The notes: a model not told the origin generated them from the sequence alone. Counted from the stretch's first letter, positions 16,491 through 26,595 are shown. The stretch is 64,000 nt of DNA from Solirubrobacter sp963792915 (GCA_963792915.1 CAWBYD010000001.1:124001-188000), one strand, 5' to 3'. Translations and numbers: made by a program.

Positions 16491-17969
16491 ATGGCCGACT
16501 ACATCGGCGCGATCGACCAGGGCACGACGAGCACGCGCTTCATCGTGTTCGACCGGGACGGCCGGATCGTCGCCTCAGACCAGCGCGAGCACGAGCAGAT
16601 CAACCCGAGGGCGGGCTGGGTCGAGCACGACGCGCACGAGATCTGGCGCCGCACGCGCGAGGTGATCGGCGGCGCGCTGGCGAGCTCCGGCCTCGAGGCC
16701 GGCGACATCGCCGCCGTCGGAATCACCAACCAGCGCGAGACCACGGTGGTCTGGGACCGCGAGACGGGCGAGCCCGTCTACAACGCGATCGTCTGGCAGG
16801 ACACGCGCACCGACGCGATCGTGCGCGAGCTCGGCGACGTCGATCAGCTGCGCGGCGCGACCGGGCTGCCGCTCTCGACGTACTTCTCGGGCCCGAAGAT
16901 CGCGTGGATCCTGGACAACGTGGACGGCGCCCGCGAGCGCGCGGAGAGCGGCGAGCTGGCGTTCGGGACGATCGACAGCTGGCTCGTCTGGAATCTCACC
17001 GGCGGCGGGCTGCACGTGACCGACGTGACCAACGCCAGCCGCACGCTGCTGATGGACCTCGAGACGCTCGACTGGCATGAGCCCAGCCTCGAGCTGATGG
17101 GGATCCCGCGGCCGCTCCTGCCCGCAATCCGCTCGTCCAGCGAGCCCTACGGCGAGGCCGCCGGGACGGCGATCGGCGGCCGCGCCGTCGCCGGCATCCT
17201 CGGCGACCAGCACGCGGCGCTGTTCGGCCAGACCTGCTTCGACGCCGGCGACGCGAAGAACACCTACGGCACCGGCTCGTTCCTGCTCGTGAACACCGGC
17301 GCGCAGGTCGTGCGCTCGCAGCAGCTGCTCACGACGCTCGGCTACCAGCTCGGCGGCGGCGCGCCGACCTACGTCCTGGAAGGCTCGATCGCCGTCACCG
17401 GGGCGCTGATCCAGTGGCTGCGCGACCGCCTGCAGATCATCGACTCGGCGCCCGAGGTGGAAGCGCTCGCCCGCTCGGTGGACGACAACGGCGGCGTCTA
17501 CTTCGTGCCCGCCTTCAGCGGCCTGTTCGCCCCGTACTGGCGCGACGACGCGCGCGGGATCATCGCGGGCCTGACGGCCTACGCTGGCCGCGGGCACATC
17601 GCGCGCGCCGCGCTGGAAGCGACCGCCTGGCAGAGCAAGGAGGTCGTCGACGCGGCCAACGCGGTCGCCGACGTCCCGTTCACGGAACTGCGCGTGGACG
17701 GCGGGATGACCGCCAACGAGCTCTTGATGCAGTTCCAGGCCGACGTGCTCGGCGTGCCGGTGATCCGCCCTTCGGTCACCGAGACGACCGCGCTCGGCGC
17801 CGCCTACGCCGCCGGCCTCGCGACCGGCTTCTGGGCCGATCAGGACGAGCTGCGCGAGCGCTGGGCGGAGGACCGGCGCTGGGAGCCCGCCATGGACGCC
17901 GGCGAGCGCGAGGCGCAATACGCGCGCTGGAAGAAGGCCGTCGAGCGCTCGCTCGACTGGGTGCCCTAG
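16491..17969 (+). CDS. glpK: Glycerol kinase
   Basis: The 492-residue product phosphorylates glycerol with ATP. It begins with the FGGY-kinase signature YIGAIDQGTTSTRFIVFD. It also has GITNQRETTVVWD, the ILGDQHAALFGQ and KNTYGTGSFLLVNTG regions, and DGGMTANELLMQFQAD near the end. Length matches the family. Divergent from glpD, it forms the pair for aerobic glycerol use; no GlpF facilitator is linked. Its TAG stop overlaps the stop of the convergent GGDEF-EAL gene by 4 nt. Confidence 0.96.
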   Translation: MADYIGAIDQGTTSTRFIVFDRDGRIVASDQREHEQINPRAGWVEHDAHEIWRRTREVIGGALASSGLEAGDIAAVGITNQRETTVVWDRETGEPVYNAIVWQDTRTDAIVRELGDVDQLRGATGLPLSTYFSGPKIAWILDNVDGARERAESGELAFGTIDSWLVWNLTGGGLHVTDVTNASRTLLMDLETLDWHEPSLELMGIPRPLLPAIRSSSEPYGEAAGTAIGGRAVAGILGDQHAALFGQTCFDAGDAKNTYGTGSFLLVNTGAQVVRSQQLLTTLGYQLGGGAPTYVLEGSIAVTGALIQWLRDRLQIIDSAPEVEALARSVDDNGGVYFVPAFSGLFAPYWRDDARGIIAGLTAYAGRGHIARAALEATAWQSKEVVDAANAVADVPFTELRVDGGMTANELLMQFQADVLGVPVIRPSVTETTALGAAYAAGLATGFWADQDELRERWAEDRRWEPAMDAGEREAQYARWKKAVERSLDWVP

Positions 17970-20311
17970 ACCATCACCCGATCGAGGAAGCGCGCGAACG
18001 CCACGGCCTCGAGCGGCGGCGCGAACAGATAGCCCTGGCCGCGGTCGCAGCCGAGCTCCTGCAGGTGGGCGAGCTGCACGGGGTCCTCGATCCCTTCGGC
18101 GATCGTGCGCAGGCCGAGGCTGCGGCCGAGCTGCACCAGCGTGTGGATCAGCGGGTCGGGGCCGGAGGCGACGAACGTGCGGTCGATCTTGAGCGCGTCG
18201 ACCGGGAACTGCTGCAGGTAGGCCAGCGACGAGTAGCCGGTGCCGAAGTCGTCGATCGCGACCTGCACCCCGAACGTCTTGAGCGTGCGCAGCAGCGCCG
18301 CGGCGCGGTCGGCGTCGCGCATCAGCACCGTCTCGGTGATCTCGAGCGCGAGCAGGTCGGGCTCGAGCCCGGCGTGCGTGAGCGCCCCGCGCACGATCTC
18401 GAGCAGGTTCGGGTCGTCGAGCTGGCGGCCGGACACGTTGACCGACACGCGCACGGGGAAGCCCTGGTCGCGCCAGGCGGCGGCCTGGGCGCACGCGCGC
18501 TCGAGCACCCACGCGCCGATCTCCACGATCAGCCCGCTCTCCTCCGCGATCGCGATGAACTCGTGCGGCGGGACCAGCCCGCGCGTCGCGTGCTGCCAGC
18601 GCAGCAGCGCCTCGGCGGCGGTGACCTCGCCGGAGTCGAGGTCGAGGATCGGCTGGTAGACGAGGAACAGCTCGTCGGCCTCGATCGCCCGCCGCAGGTC
18701 GGTCTGCAGCGCGAGCCGGTCGTGCGCCGCGATGTGCATCTCGTGGCGGAACTCGGCGTAGCGGTCACGCCCGGCGCCCTTGGCCTCGTAGAGCGCGATG
18801 TCGGCGTCGCGCAGTAGGTCGCGCGCGGCGACGCGGTAGCCGGAGGCGATGCCGATGCTGGTGGTGATGCTGATCGGTCCGTGGGCGGTGCCGAGGTCGA
18901 ACGGCGCGCGCAGCACCTCGAGGATGCGCTCGGCGATCAGCCGCGCGCCGCCCTCGACGAGCACGACGAACTCGTCGCCCCCGAGGCGGCCGATCATGTC
19001 GCCGCTGCGCAGGACGCCGGCGATCCGCGCCGCCACCACGCGCAGCAGCTCGTCCCCTACGGGATGGCCCCAGGTGTCGTTGACGGCTTTGAAGCCGTCG
19101 AGGTCGATGAACATCGCCGACGGGTTCGAGCCGCAGCGCAGCATCTGCTCGGCGCGGTCCATGACGAGCGCGCGATTGGGAAGCCCGGTCAGCGCGTCGT
19201 GCAGCGCCTGGTGGCGCAGCTGGCCGGTCTTCTCCTCGACCATCCGCAGCGCGCGGGCGCGGCCGCGGGTCAGCACCTGCAGGAGCACGAAGGCCAGCAG
19301 GCCGACCACCAGCCAGCCCGAGAACACGAGCGCGGCCTGCGCGGTCGGCGACTGCAGCCCGGCGGGCGCGCGGCCCGAGACGGTCACCACCCAGCGCCCG
19401 TCGGCCTCGACCGCGAAACGGCGGCGCAGGCGCGGCCCGGTCCGAACGCGGCCGAAGCGCGCCACGGCGCTGCCGCCGAGCGTGCCGGCGAGCGTCCGGA
19501 ACCCTGGCCCCGCGGGGGTCGACACGACATCCTGGGCGACGACGGCGTGCTCACGCTCCAGCGAGACGGCGATCCCGGGCTGGCCGGCGATCGCGCTGCG
19601 CAGCGTCGGGGTCGCGTCGAACAGCCCGACGATCCAGCCCGCGGACGCGCTACGGCGCTTCGCCATCGACCCGGGCACGACGCCGTCGCGATAGACGGGT
19701 GCGACGACCTCGAACATGTCGTGCCCGGTGGAGGACGTGATGACCGACACGCTGAACTGGCCCGAGTCGCGCGTGTCGTCGAGCAGGCGCGTGACGCGGC
19801 AGAGATCCAGCCCGGGCTCGGCCAGCTCGGCGAGCGTCGCGTACATGCCCGGCCCGGCGACGCCGAGCCGCGGCAGGCAGTAGATCGCGCGCCGGCCGGG
19901 CGGGACGATCTCGTAGCGCGCGACGCCCGTGTCCTCGCGCATGGCGCGCTCGAAGCGCTCCAGGCTCGCGTACGGGACCGCCTCGGTGTAGCCGAACCCC
20001 TCGACGCCGCTGAAGCGCCGGTCGACGCCCATCGCGGCGTACCAGCGCGCGAACTCGGCGCTGGTCAGGTCCGGGCGCGAGGACAGCAGCGTGCGCGCGG
20101 CGAGCGTGAGGTCGTCCATGCGGCGGACGGCCGTGGTCACCGACGCGCCGACCGTCGCGGCCTGCGCGTCGAAGGCCTGCTCGTCCTGCCCGCGCACCTG
20201 CGCGTTCCACGCCGCCGCGGTCAGCGCGGCCAGCACGACGAAGACCGCGAGCAGCAGCCATGCGGCCCATGCTCGGGCACCCGCGATCGGCAATCCGTTC
20301 CGTCGCACCAT
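17966..20311 (-). CDS. CHASE-like sensor with GGDEF and EAL domains
   Basis: A first membrane span (AAWLLLAVFVVLAALTAAAW) and a second near residue 330 bracket an extracellular domain of about 270 residues. That domain has CHASE-like features (FGYTEAVPYASLERFERAM). Inside the cell follow GGDEF (RLGGDEF, DLDGFKAVNDTWGHPVGD) and EAL (EALLRW, VSVNVSGRQL, DDFGTGYSSL) domains. Both active-site signatures look intact, so it could make and break cyclic di-GMP. The product has 781 residues. Confidence 0.9.
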   Translation of the reverse strand: MVRRNGLPIAGARAWAAWLLLAVFVVLAALTAAAWNAQVRGQDEQAFDAQAATVGASVTTAVRRMDDLTLAARTLLSSRPDLTSAEFARWYAAMGVDRRFSGVEGFGYTEAVPYASLERFERAMREDTGVARYEIVPPGRRAIYCLPRLGVAGPGMYATLAELAEPGLDLCRVTRLLDDTRDSGQFSVSVITSSTGHDMFEVVAPVYRDGVVPGSMAKRRSASAGWIVGLFDATPTLRSAIAGQPGIAVSLEREHAVVAQDVVSTPAGPGFRTLAGTLGGSAVARFGRVRTGPRLRRRFAVEADGRWVVTVSGRAPAGLQSPTAQAALVFSGWLVVGLLAFVLLQVLTRGRARALRMVEEKTGQLRHQALHDALTGLPNRALVMDRAEQMLRCGSNPSAMFIDLDGFKAVNDTWGHPVGDELLRVVAARIAGVLRSGDMIGRLGGDEFVVLVEGGARLIAERILEVLRAPFDLGTAHGPISITTSIGIASGYRVAARDLLRDADIALYEAKGAGRDRYAEFRHEMHIAAHDRLALQTDLRRAIEADELFLVYQPILDLDSGEVTAAEALLRWQHATRGLVPPHEFIAIAEESGLIVEIGAWVLERACAQAAAWRDQGFPVRVSVNVSGRQLDDPNLLEIVRGALTHAGLEPDLLALEITETVLMRDADRAAALLRTLKTFGVQVAIDDFGTGYSSLAYLQQFPVDALKIDRTFVASGPDPLIHTLVQLGRSLGLRTIAEGIEDPVQLAHLQELGCDRGQGYLFAPPLEAVAFARFLDRVMV

Positions 20312-20329
20312 CCACGGTAGTCGGCCCGG

Positions 20330-21016
20330 TCACGGACTGCTTGAGGTCTCGAGCGCGGTGAGGCGCTCGCGCGCGGCCGCCAGCGCGGCCTCGGCGTCCA
20401 TGCGCAGCTCGGCGAGCAGGTCGCGGCCTTCGAAGCGGACGGCGAACGCCTGCTCCATCAGCACCGCGAGCTCGGACGCGCGGGCCTCGTCGAGCCGCTG
20501 CTCGGCGTGGGCGATGGCCGCCTGCAGCGCCGGCGCGGCCGGATCGCCCCGGCCGGGCGGCGCGGCGACCGCGTACGGGGAGGTCTCCCACTGGCGCACG
20601 AGGTTGCCGATCGCGTCCGCGTCGCCGGTGCGGTAGGCGTCGTTGAGCCGCTTCATGAACGCCTCGGCGTGGCCGCGGCCGGCCGCGTCGTGCACGAGGT
20701 CGGGGTGCATGCGCTTGGCGGCGTCGCGAAACAGGGTCTTGATGTCCTCGGTGGGCGGGGGGCCCGCCGGCACCGGCACCGCACGCAGCGCGGTCGTGGT
20801 CTCCCGGAAGCGCTGCTCGGCCGCGGCCGCGGCGACCTGGTCGTCCGGCGTGCCCGAGCGCGCGGCGACCAGCGCCAGGATGCGCGCCTCGAGCTCCTGC
20901 ACCTGGACGGCGACGACGCCCACGCGCCGCAGGTAGTCGGACTCGAACGCATGCAGCTCCCCGCGCAGCGTCGCGTGCTCCTCCTCGAGTTGCGCGAGCC
21001 GCTCGCGCAGGTCCAT
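20330..21016 (-). CDS. J-domain-like protein with N-terminal coiled coil
   Basis: The 228-residue protein starts with a heptad-like coiled coil (RERLAQLEEEHATLRGELHAF). Near the middle it has LFRDAAKRMHPDLVHDAAGR, a J-domain core with the HPD tripeptide required to stimulate DnaK ATPase. A helical C-terminus follows. It is not DnaJ itself, as it lacks the Gly/Phe and zinc regions. The start is 2 nt after the stop of the hydrolase frame upstream. Confidence 0.78.
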   Translation of the reverse strand: MDLRERLAQLEEEHATLRGELHAFESDYLRRVGVVAVQVQELEARILALVAARSGTPDDQVAAAAAEQRFRETTTALRAVPVPAGPPPTEDIKTLFRDAAKRMHPDLVHDAAGRGHAEAFMKRLNDAYRTGDADAIGNLVRQWETSPYAVAAPPGRGDPAAPALQAAIAHAEQRLDEARASELAVLMEQAFAVRFEGRDLLAELRMDAEAALAAARERLTALETSSSP

Positions 21017-21018
21017 GC

Positions 21019-22237
21019 TCAAGCGCGCCCTCGCACGAGGTCGATCAGCCGGCCGAGGATGCGCTCGCCGTCGACGCGCAGGCCGTTGTGGTCGTACTCG
21101 CTCGTCACCCACGGCCGCAGGCCCTTGATCGTCGCCGCGGTCGCCTCGGAGAACGCGCGCTCGACGTAGAGGTCGTCCGTGTAGATCGCGGCGGCGGCCG
21201 GGACCCGGTTGGACCGCAGCACGCCCGCGTCGTAGAGCGCCGGCCACTCGCGCTCGGCCAGCAGCGACGCGGCCTCGCGCAGCGGCGCCAGCGCGCGCGA
21301 ACTCCTCGAACATCCATCCGAAGATGTGCTCGCCCGTGAGCAGCTCCGCGAAGTCCGCCGGCAGCATGCGCTCGGCGGCCCAGCGCGTGCTCTGACCGTT
21401 CGCCCAGCAGGCCTCGTGCAGGATCGCGTAGAGCGGGTTGCGCGCGAGCCCCATGTGGTCGGCGGCGTCGTGCAGGAAGCCCGGCGAGTCCGGCGGCAGT
21501 TCGAGGATGTAGTGCAGCGCCTCCGGGCCGTCGCTCATCCCGAGCAGGTTCCCCAGCGTCCGCAGCCGCCGCCCGGTCAGGCGGTCGCCGGTCGGCAGCC
21601 GCACGTCCTGGGCCGTCAGTCGCGCGAGCAGAAAGCGCACGCGGTCGTGGTCCTCGGGGAAGCGTTCGAAGTAGCGCCGGTTGCGCTCGCGCATGCGCGC
21701 GTAGGTCGCGCGGTAGACGTCGTCGATCGACGCCTCGAGCGGCGGCAGCCCGCCGGTGACGAACGCCTCGGTCAGGCCCTCGGGATGCAGCGACAGGTAC
21801 GTCGTCACGCACAGCCCGCCGAAGCTCTGCCCGAGCACGCTCCAGCGCTCGCCGCCCAACGCCGCGCGGATGTGCTCGGCGTCGCGCACGATCGAGTCGG
21901 CGCGGAAGTGCGCCAGGTAGTCGGCCTGCTCGGCCGGCGTCCCCGGAGGCACGCCGACCGGGGTGGAGCGGCCGGTGCCGCGCTGGTCGAGCAGCAGCAC
22001 GCGGTAGTCCTCGAGCGCGCGGTCCAGCCAGCCGGGACCGCGCGGTGAGCCGGTCGGGCGGCTGGCCTCGAAGCCCGGCCCGCCCTGGAAGAAGACGAGC
22101 AGCGGCTTGTCGAGGCCGTCAGGATCGGCGACCTCGCGCGCGAACACCGTGATGTGCCTGCCGGCCGGGCGAGCGTGGTCGAGCGGCACCTCGAACTCGT
22201 GCTCGGTCAGGACCAGTCCGGGAGCGCGGTGGCTCAC
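21019..22237 (-). pseudogene. Proline iminopeptidase-like alpha/beta hydrolase, frameshifted near 21300
   Basis: From GTG 22237 the frame encodes an S33-type peptidase: oxyanion motif FFQGGPG, LLLDQRGTGRS and nucleophile elbow GQSFGG. It is coherent down to MFEEFARA near 21300. There homology shifts to another frame, which begins LAPLREAASLLAEREWPALY and continues to the TGA at 21019 with the expected His (SEYDHNGL). The break lies in a CGCGCGCG run and is explained by loss of two bases (or gain of one). It is either a recent pseudogene or an assembly error. The start overlaps the previous stop (GTGA). Confidence 0.82.
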
Positions 22238-23247
22238 TCGATGCCCTCCAGGAAGCCGAAGAACACGTCCGCCCAGCGCTCGACGGCGTCCAGGAACGGC
22301 GCGTGGCCGGAGCCCTCGAAGAGCTCGATCCGCGCGCCGCAGCGCCCGAGCACGGCGCGGATCTGGCTGACCATCGGCTGCGGCGGGAAGCGGTCCGCGC
22401 CCGGCCAGCCCGCGACCGCGCCGAGCGACCCGAGCGTGCCCATCTCCCACGGCGAGCCGTCGGCCACCACGATGTCCTGCGTGCCATGCGTCCACAGCAT
22501 CGGCGGCAGCGGGTCGAGCTCGGTGATCGCCGCCCAGTTGCAGTACTTGGGCGAGAGCGCGTTGAGGATGCCGCGCGTGCCGGGCGCCACGCCCGGCCAG
22601 TGCTCGGAGGGCGTCGAGTCGCCGGGGTAGCCGTCGTCGCCGGTGACGGACTTGAGCATCTCGTCGAGCAGCAGCTCCTCGCGTGCCTCGGTGTGCGTCG
22701 GCGGCCAGTAGGAGCTGCGCAGCACGCAGCGCGGCGAGGTCTCGGCCTCGGTCGACCGGTCGCCCGCGGCGAGCCGGCGCGTGAACTCCTGGCTGCCGAT
22801 GCCGCCGCCGCTCCCCGCGTAGTCGTCCCAGCAGGGTGTGCCGTCCGCGCGGACGCCGCCGTAGCCGTACGGCCCGACCGGATCGATGAACGTCAGCGAT
22901 GCGACGGGGCGGTCGAGCGCGTAGGCCGCGATCGCCGCGCCGCCGGTGGACCAGCCGGCGAGGTGCACGGGCCGCTCGATCCCCAGCGCGCGCAGCAGCG
23001 CGAACGTGTCGTCGGCCCAGTCGCGCACGCCGCGCGTGGCGTCGATCGGCACGCGCTCGGTGTCGCCGAAGCCGCGCATGTCGGGCGCGATCAGGCGGTA
23101 GCGGGCGCCCGAGAGGTCATACAGATGCTCGAAGAAGCGGCCCGTCGAGAGATTGCCGTGGAGCAGCACCACCGGGATCCCGTCCTGGGGCCCGGACTCG
23201 GAGACCTGCATCCGCAAGCGGTCGGTGTTCACGCTGTAGGAGCGCAT
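22234..23247 (-). CDS. Alpha/beta hydrolase
   Basis: The 337-residue product has VVLLHGNLSTGRFFEHL (oxyanion), APDMRGFGDTE, the nucleophile elbow LAGWSTGG with its Ser, and a late His (EGSGHAPFLDAVERW). It is an intact serine hydrolase of epoxide-hydrolase/esterase type. The substrate is unknown. A Cys-containing insertion (TPCWDDYAGSGGG) may form part of the lid. Its stop overlaps the start of the iminopeptidase-like gene, so they share a transcript. The promoter probably lies in the 18 nt shared with the divergent acetyltransferase. Confidence 0.85.
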   Translation of the reverse strand: MRSYSVNTDRLRMQVSESGPQDGIPVVLLHGNLSTGRFFEHLYDLSGARYRLIAPDMRGFGDTERVPIDATRGVRDWADDTFALLRALGIERPVHLAGWSTGGAAIAAYALDRPVASLTFIDPVGPYGYGGVRADGTPCWDDYAGSGGGIGSQEFTRRLAAGDRSTEAETSPRCVLRSSYWPPTHTEAREELLLDEMLKSVTGDDGYPGDSTPSEHWPGVAPGTRGILNALSPKYCNWAAITELDPLPPMLWTHGTQDIVVADGSPWEMGTLGSLGAVAGWPGADRFPPQPMVSQIRAVLGRCGARIELFEGSGHAPFLDAVERWADVFFGFLEGIE

Positions 23248-23265
23248 CCGCGCGAGACTATCCGG

Positions 23266-23775
23266 ATGGCGCGCGTCGTCCTCCGCACCCCTGAGCCCGC
23301 TCACGAAGCCGTGTTCGTGGCCGCGATGCAGGCGAGCCGGAGACTGCACCGGCCGTGGTTGCACGCGCCGCTCACGCCCGCCGCCTACCACGCGTATCTG
23401 GAGCGCCTGGACGAGCGCAAGCAGGGCTTTCTCGCGTTCCGCGTGCCCGACGGCGCGCTCGTGGGCTGGCTGAACCTCAACGAGATCGCCCGCGCCTCGC
23501 TGCAGAACTGCGCGGTCAGCTACGCGGCGGTCGCCGGCTACGCGGGCGAGGGCTACATGACCGATGCGCTGCAGCTGGTCCTGCGCGTCGCGTTCAGGCA
23601 GCTGCGCCTGCATCGTGTGGAGGCCAACATCCAGCCGGGCAACGCCGCGTCGCTCGCGCTCGCCTACCGCTGCGGCTTCGAGAAGGAGGGCTTCTCGCCC
23701 CGATATCTCAAAATCGGGGGACGTTGGCGCGACCACGAGCGGCTGGCGCTGAGAAAGGAGTCGTGGAGCGGATAA
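23266..23775 (+). CDS. GNAT acetyltransferase (RimJ/RimL type)
   Basis: The 169-residue product has the RimJ-like pattern LVGWLNLNEI, SYAAVAGYAGEGYMTDALQ (acetyl-CoA binding) and LHRVEANIQPGNAASLALAYRCGF. The C-terminus (KIGGRWRDHERLAL) is also typical. Such enzymes acetylate protein N-termini or small amines; the target is unknown. ATG 23266 starts 18 nt from the divergent hydrolase. Confidence 0.88.
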   Translation: MARVVLRTPEPAHEAVFVAAMQASRRLHRPWLHAPLTPAAYHAYLERLDERKQGFLAFRVPDGALVGWLNLNEIARASLQNCAVSYAAVAGYAGEGYMTDALQLVLRVAFRQLRLHRVEANIQPGNAASLALAYRCGFEKEGFSPRYLKIGGRWRDHERLALRKESWSG

Positions 23776-23786
23776 CGTTCCGCGCC

Positions 23787-26077
23787 ATGACGGGATCGAA
23801 CGGAGCTGTGGGACACGGCGCGGCGGTCAAGCGCGTCGAGGACCCCGTGCTGCTGCGCGGCGCGCGGCCCTACACGGATGACTTGAGGGAGCCGAAAGAT
23901 GCGCTCTACGCGATCTTCGTCCGCTCCGGGTACGCGCACGGCACGATCACCTCGATCGACACCGCGGAGGCGTCGGCGGCGCCCGGCGTCGTCGCCGTGC
24001 TCACCGACGCCGACCTGAAGCTCGGCGTGCTGCCGTCCGCGGCGCCGCCGATCCCGACACCCCGGAGGAGATGCGCCGGCCGATCCTGGCGTCCGAGCGC
24101 GTGCGCTTCATCGGCGAGCCGGTCGCCGTCGTGATCGCCGAGACGCGCGCCCAGGCCGTCGACGCCGCCGAGCTCGTGTGGGTCGACTACGAGCCGCTCG
24201 ACGTGCTGATCGATCCCGCGAAGGCGCTCGACCCCGATGCTCCGCAGCTGTTCGAGATCGGCAACCTCGCCGCCGCCGGTCCCGGAGGCGAGGACGCGCT
24301 GGCGGACGCCGAGGTCACCGTCAAGGGCCACTTCATCAACCAGCGCCTGGCCGCCGTGCCGATGGAGCCGGGCGCCGTGATCGCCGCGCCGGACCCGGAG
24401 ACCGGCGGCTTCGTCGTCTGGACGCCGACCCAGGGCCCGCACCCGGTGCGCGACCAGATCGCCAAGAGCGTCGGCATCGACCCCGCGCAGCTGCGTGTCA
24501 TCTCGCCCGCCACGGGCGGCGGCTTCGGCGCGCGCATCCCGGCCTACCCGGAGCAGATCGTGGTCACCGCCGCGGCCAAGCACCTCGGCCGCCCGGTGCG
24601 CTACATCGAGACGCGCTCGGAGACCATGCTCTCGATGCAGCACGGCCGCGCGCAGGTGCAGGACGTCGAGATCGGCGGCACGCGCGACGGGAGGATCACC
24701 GGGCTGAAGGTGCGCGTGATCGCCGACTGCGGCGCCTACCCCGCCGACGCGTCGCTGATGCCGATGCTGACCGGCCTGATGTCCTGCGGCGTCTACGACA
24801 TCCCGAAGGTCGACTTCCACTTCGACTGCGTAGTCACGAACACGACGCCGATCGGCGCCTACCGCGGCGCGGGCCGCCCGGAGGCGACGGCGCTCGTCGA
24901 GCGTGCCGTGGACATGTTCGCCCGCGAGCTGGGGCTGGACCCGGCCGAAGTGCGCCGGCGCAACTTCATCCAGGACTTCCCGCACCAGACGGTCACGGGC
25001 GCCAACTACGACTCCGGCGACTACACGCTCGCGCTCGAGAAGGCGCTCGCCAACGCGGGCTATGACGAACTGCGCGCCGAGCAGGCGCGGCGGCGCGAGC
25101 GCGGCGACGTCGTCCAGCTCGGCATCGGGCTGTGCAGCTACGTCGAGTGGACCGGCTTCGGCGTCGAGCTCGGCACGTGCGCCGTCGAGGAGGACGGCTC
25201 GGTGACCGTCACGAGCGGCGCCTCGTCGCACGGCCAGGGGCATGAGACGGTCTTCGCGCAGCTCGTCGCGGGCACGCTCGGCGTCGGGCTCGAGGACGTG
25301 CGGGTGATCCAGTCAGACACCGCCAAGGTCGCCCGCGGCATGGGCACGATGGGCTCGCGCTCGCTGCAGATCGGCGGCACCGCGATCCAGGCGGCGACCG
25401 ACGACGTGCTCGACAAGGGCCGCCGGCTCGCCGCGCATCTGCTCGAGGCCGACGCGGGCGACATCGAGGTCGTGCCCGGCGCCGGACTGGGCGTCGCGGG
25501 CTCTCCGGCCTCGGCGATCCCGTGGGCGCAGCTCGCCCAGGCGGCCGTGGACCCGGCGCGCCGCCCGGAGGGCTTCGAGGACGGCCTGGCGTCGGAGAAC
25601 GACTTCGCGACGCCCGACGCGACGTACCCGTTCGGCACGCACGTCGCGGTCGTCGAGGTCGACACCGAGACCGGTTCGACCAGGCTCGTGCGCCATGTCT
25701 GCGTCGACGACGCGGGGCGGATCGCGAACCCTCTGCTCGTCGAGGGCCAGGTCCACGGCGGCATCGCGCAGGGCGTGGCGCAGGCGCTCTACGAGGAGAT
25801 CGCCTACGACGAGGACGGCAACAACGTCACCGGCTCGCTCGCCTCCTACGCGATTCCGAGCGCCGGCGACCTGCCGACCTACGAGACCGAGCGCACGCAG
25901 ACGCCGACGACGCGCAACCCGCTGGGGGCGAAGGGGATCGGCGAGGCGGGGACGATCGGCTCCACGCCGGCCGTCTGGAACGCCGTCGTCGACGCGCTCT
26001 CGCACCTCGGCGTGCGCAACATCGACATGCCCGCGACGCCGCAGAGGGTCTGGCGGGCGGTGTCGGAGGCGCCGTAG
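23787..26077 (+). pseudogene. CoxL/XDH-type molybdopterin dehydrogenase large subunit, frameshifted near 24055
   Basis: The frame from ATG 23787 gives GHGAAVKRVEDPVLLRGARP and a normal N-terminus to about 24050. It continues in another frame as MRRPILASERVRFIGEPVAVV to TAG 26077. One missing base in the CCC run near 24053 explains the shift. The molybdenum-domain motifs are present: GGGFGARIPAYPEQ, AYRGAGRPEA and AKGIGEAGT. AYRGAGR is the loop of form II CoxL-like proteins, not the AYxCSFR of true CO dehydrogenase. No medium or small subunit gene is adjacent. Confidence 0.82.
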
Positions 26078-26302
26078 TTCAGCGGGCGTCGGCGCCCGGC
26101 TCGCGGCTGGGTGAACTCGCCCCAGCTTCGCCCTCTGGGCGATGCGACCGCGAGTTCAGCCGGCGTCGCGGCCCGGCTCGCGGCTGGGTGAACTCGCCCC
26201 AGCTTCGCCCTCTGGGCGATGCGACCGCGAGTTCAGCCGGCGTCGCGGCCCGGCTCGCGGCTGGGCGAACTCGTCCCAGCTTCGCCCTCTGGGCGATGCG
26301 AC
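26077..26302. repeat. Three tandem copies of a 77-bp repeat
   Basis: Copies begin at 26077, 26154 and 26231 (exact 77-bp spacing) with GTTCAGC at each start; copies 2 and 3 are almost identical and copy 3 stops short. Each unit contains the hairpin CGCCC-TCT-GGGCG, and copies are linked by GAACTCGC/GCGAGTTC half-sites. The first copy begins at the last base of the preceding stop codon. The third encodes the tail of the minus-strand gene 26233-26514. Confidence 0.9.
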
Positions 26303-26514
26303 GCCCAACCCGACCACAGGGGGGAGGGCGCGGCCGGCGGCGCCGGGCGGGGCGCCGCGAGCGGAACCGTCGCGGCGGGCTGCTGCCACGTGTACGGCTC
26401 CGTCCGCGGCGCGGCGGGCGTGGGCACCGTCTCGCGCCGCTGCCAGTTGTCGAGCAGCGTGAAGATCACGCCCCCGACCACGGCGGCCAGCAGGATCGAG
26501 ATGGCGACGGTCAT
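26233..26514 (-). CDS. Small single-span membrane protein with Pro-rich tail
   Basis: ATG 26514 starts a 93-residue product with one membrane span (TVAISILLAAVVGGVIFTLL) directly at the N-terminus. A hydrophilic Pro/Ala-rich region follows. The last 22 or so residues (from SHRPEGEAG) are encoded by the 77-bp repeat, so the repeat array has provided the stop codon. The original C-terminus may have been different. No family is recognised. Confidence 0.55.
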   Translation of the reverse strand: MTVAISILLAAVVGGVIFTLLDNWQRRETVPTPAAPRTEPYTWQQPAATVPLAAPRPAPPAAPSPLWSGWASHRPEGEAGTSSPSREPGRDAG

Positions 26515-26533
26515 GCAAATCAGCGTAGAAGCG

Positions 26534-26564
26534 GGGGCTGTCCCGAACCTAAAGAGACAGCCCC
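26534..26564 (-). terminator. Hairpin terminator after the beta-propeller gene
   Basis: GGGGCTGTC and GACAGCCCC (9-bp perfect arms, 13-nt loop) lie about 30 nt beyond the stop of the minus-strand gene 26596-27687 and before the next minus-strand gene. Confidence 0.6.
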
Positions 26565-26595
26565 GCACCCCCGCTGGGCAGTGCGTGCGATGCGA

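Noticed and set aside
23787..26077. True carbon monoxide dehydrogenase large subunit
   Set aside because: The active-site loop is AYRGAGR, not the AYxCSFR type of proven CO dehydrogenases, and no partner subunits are adjacent.
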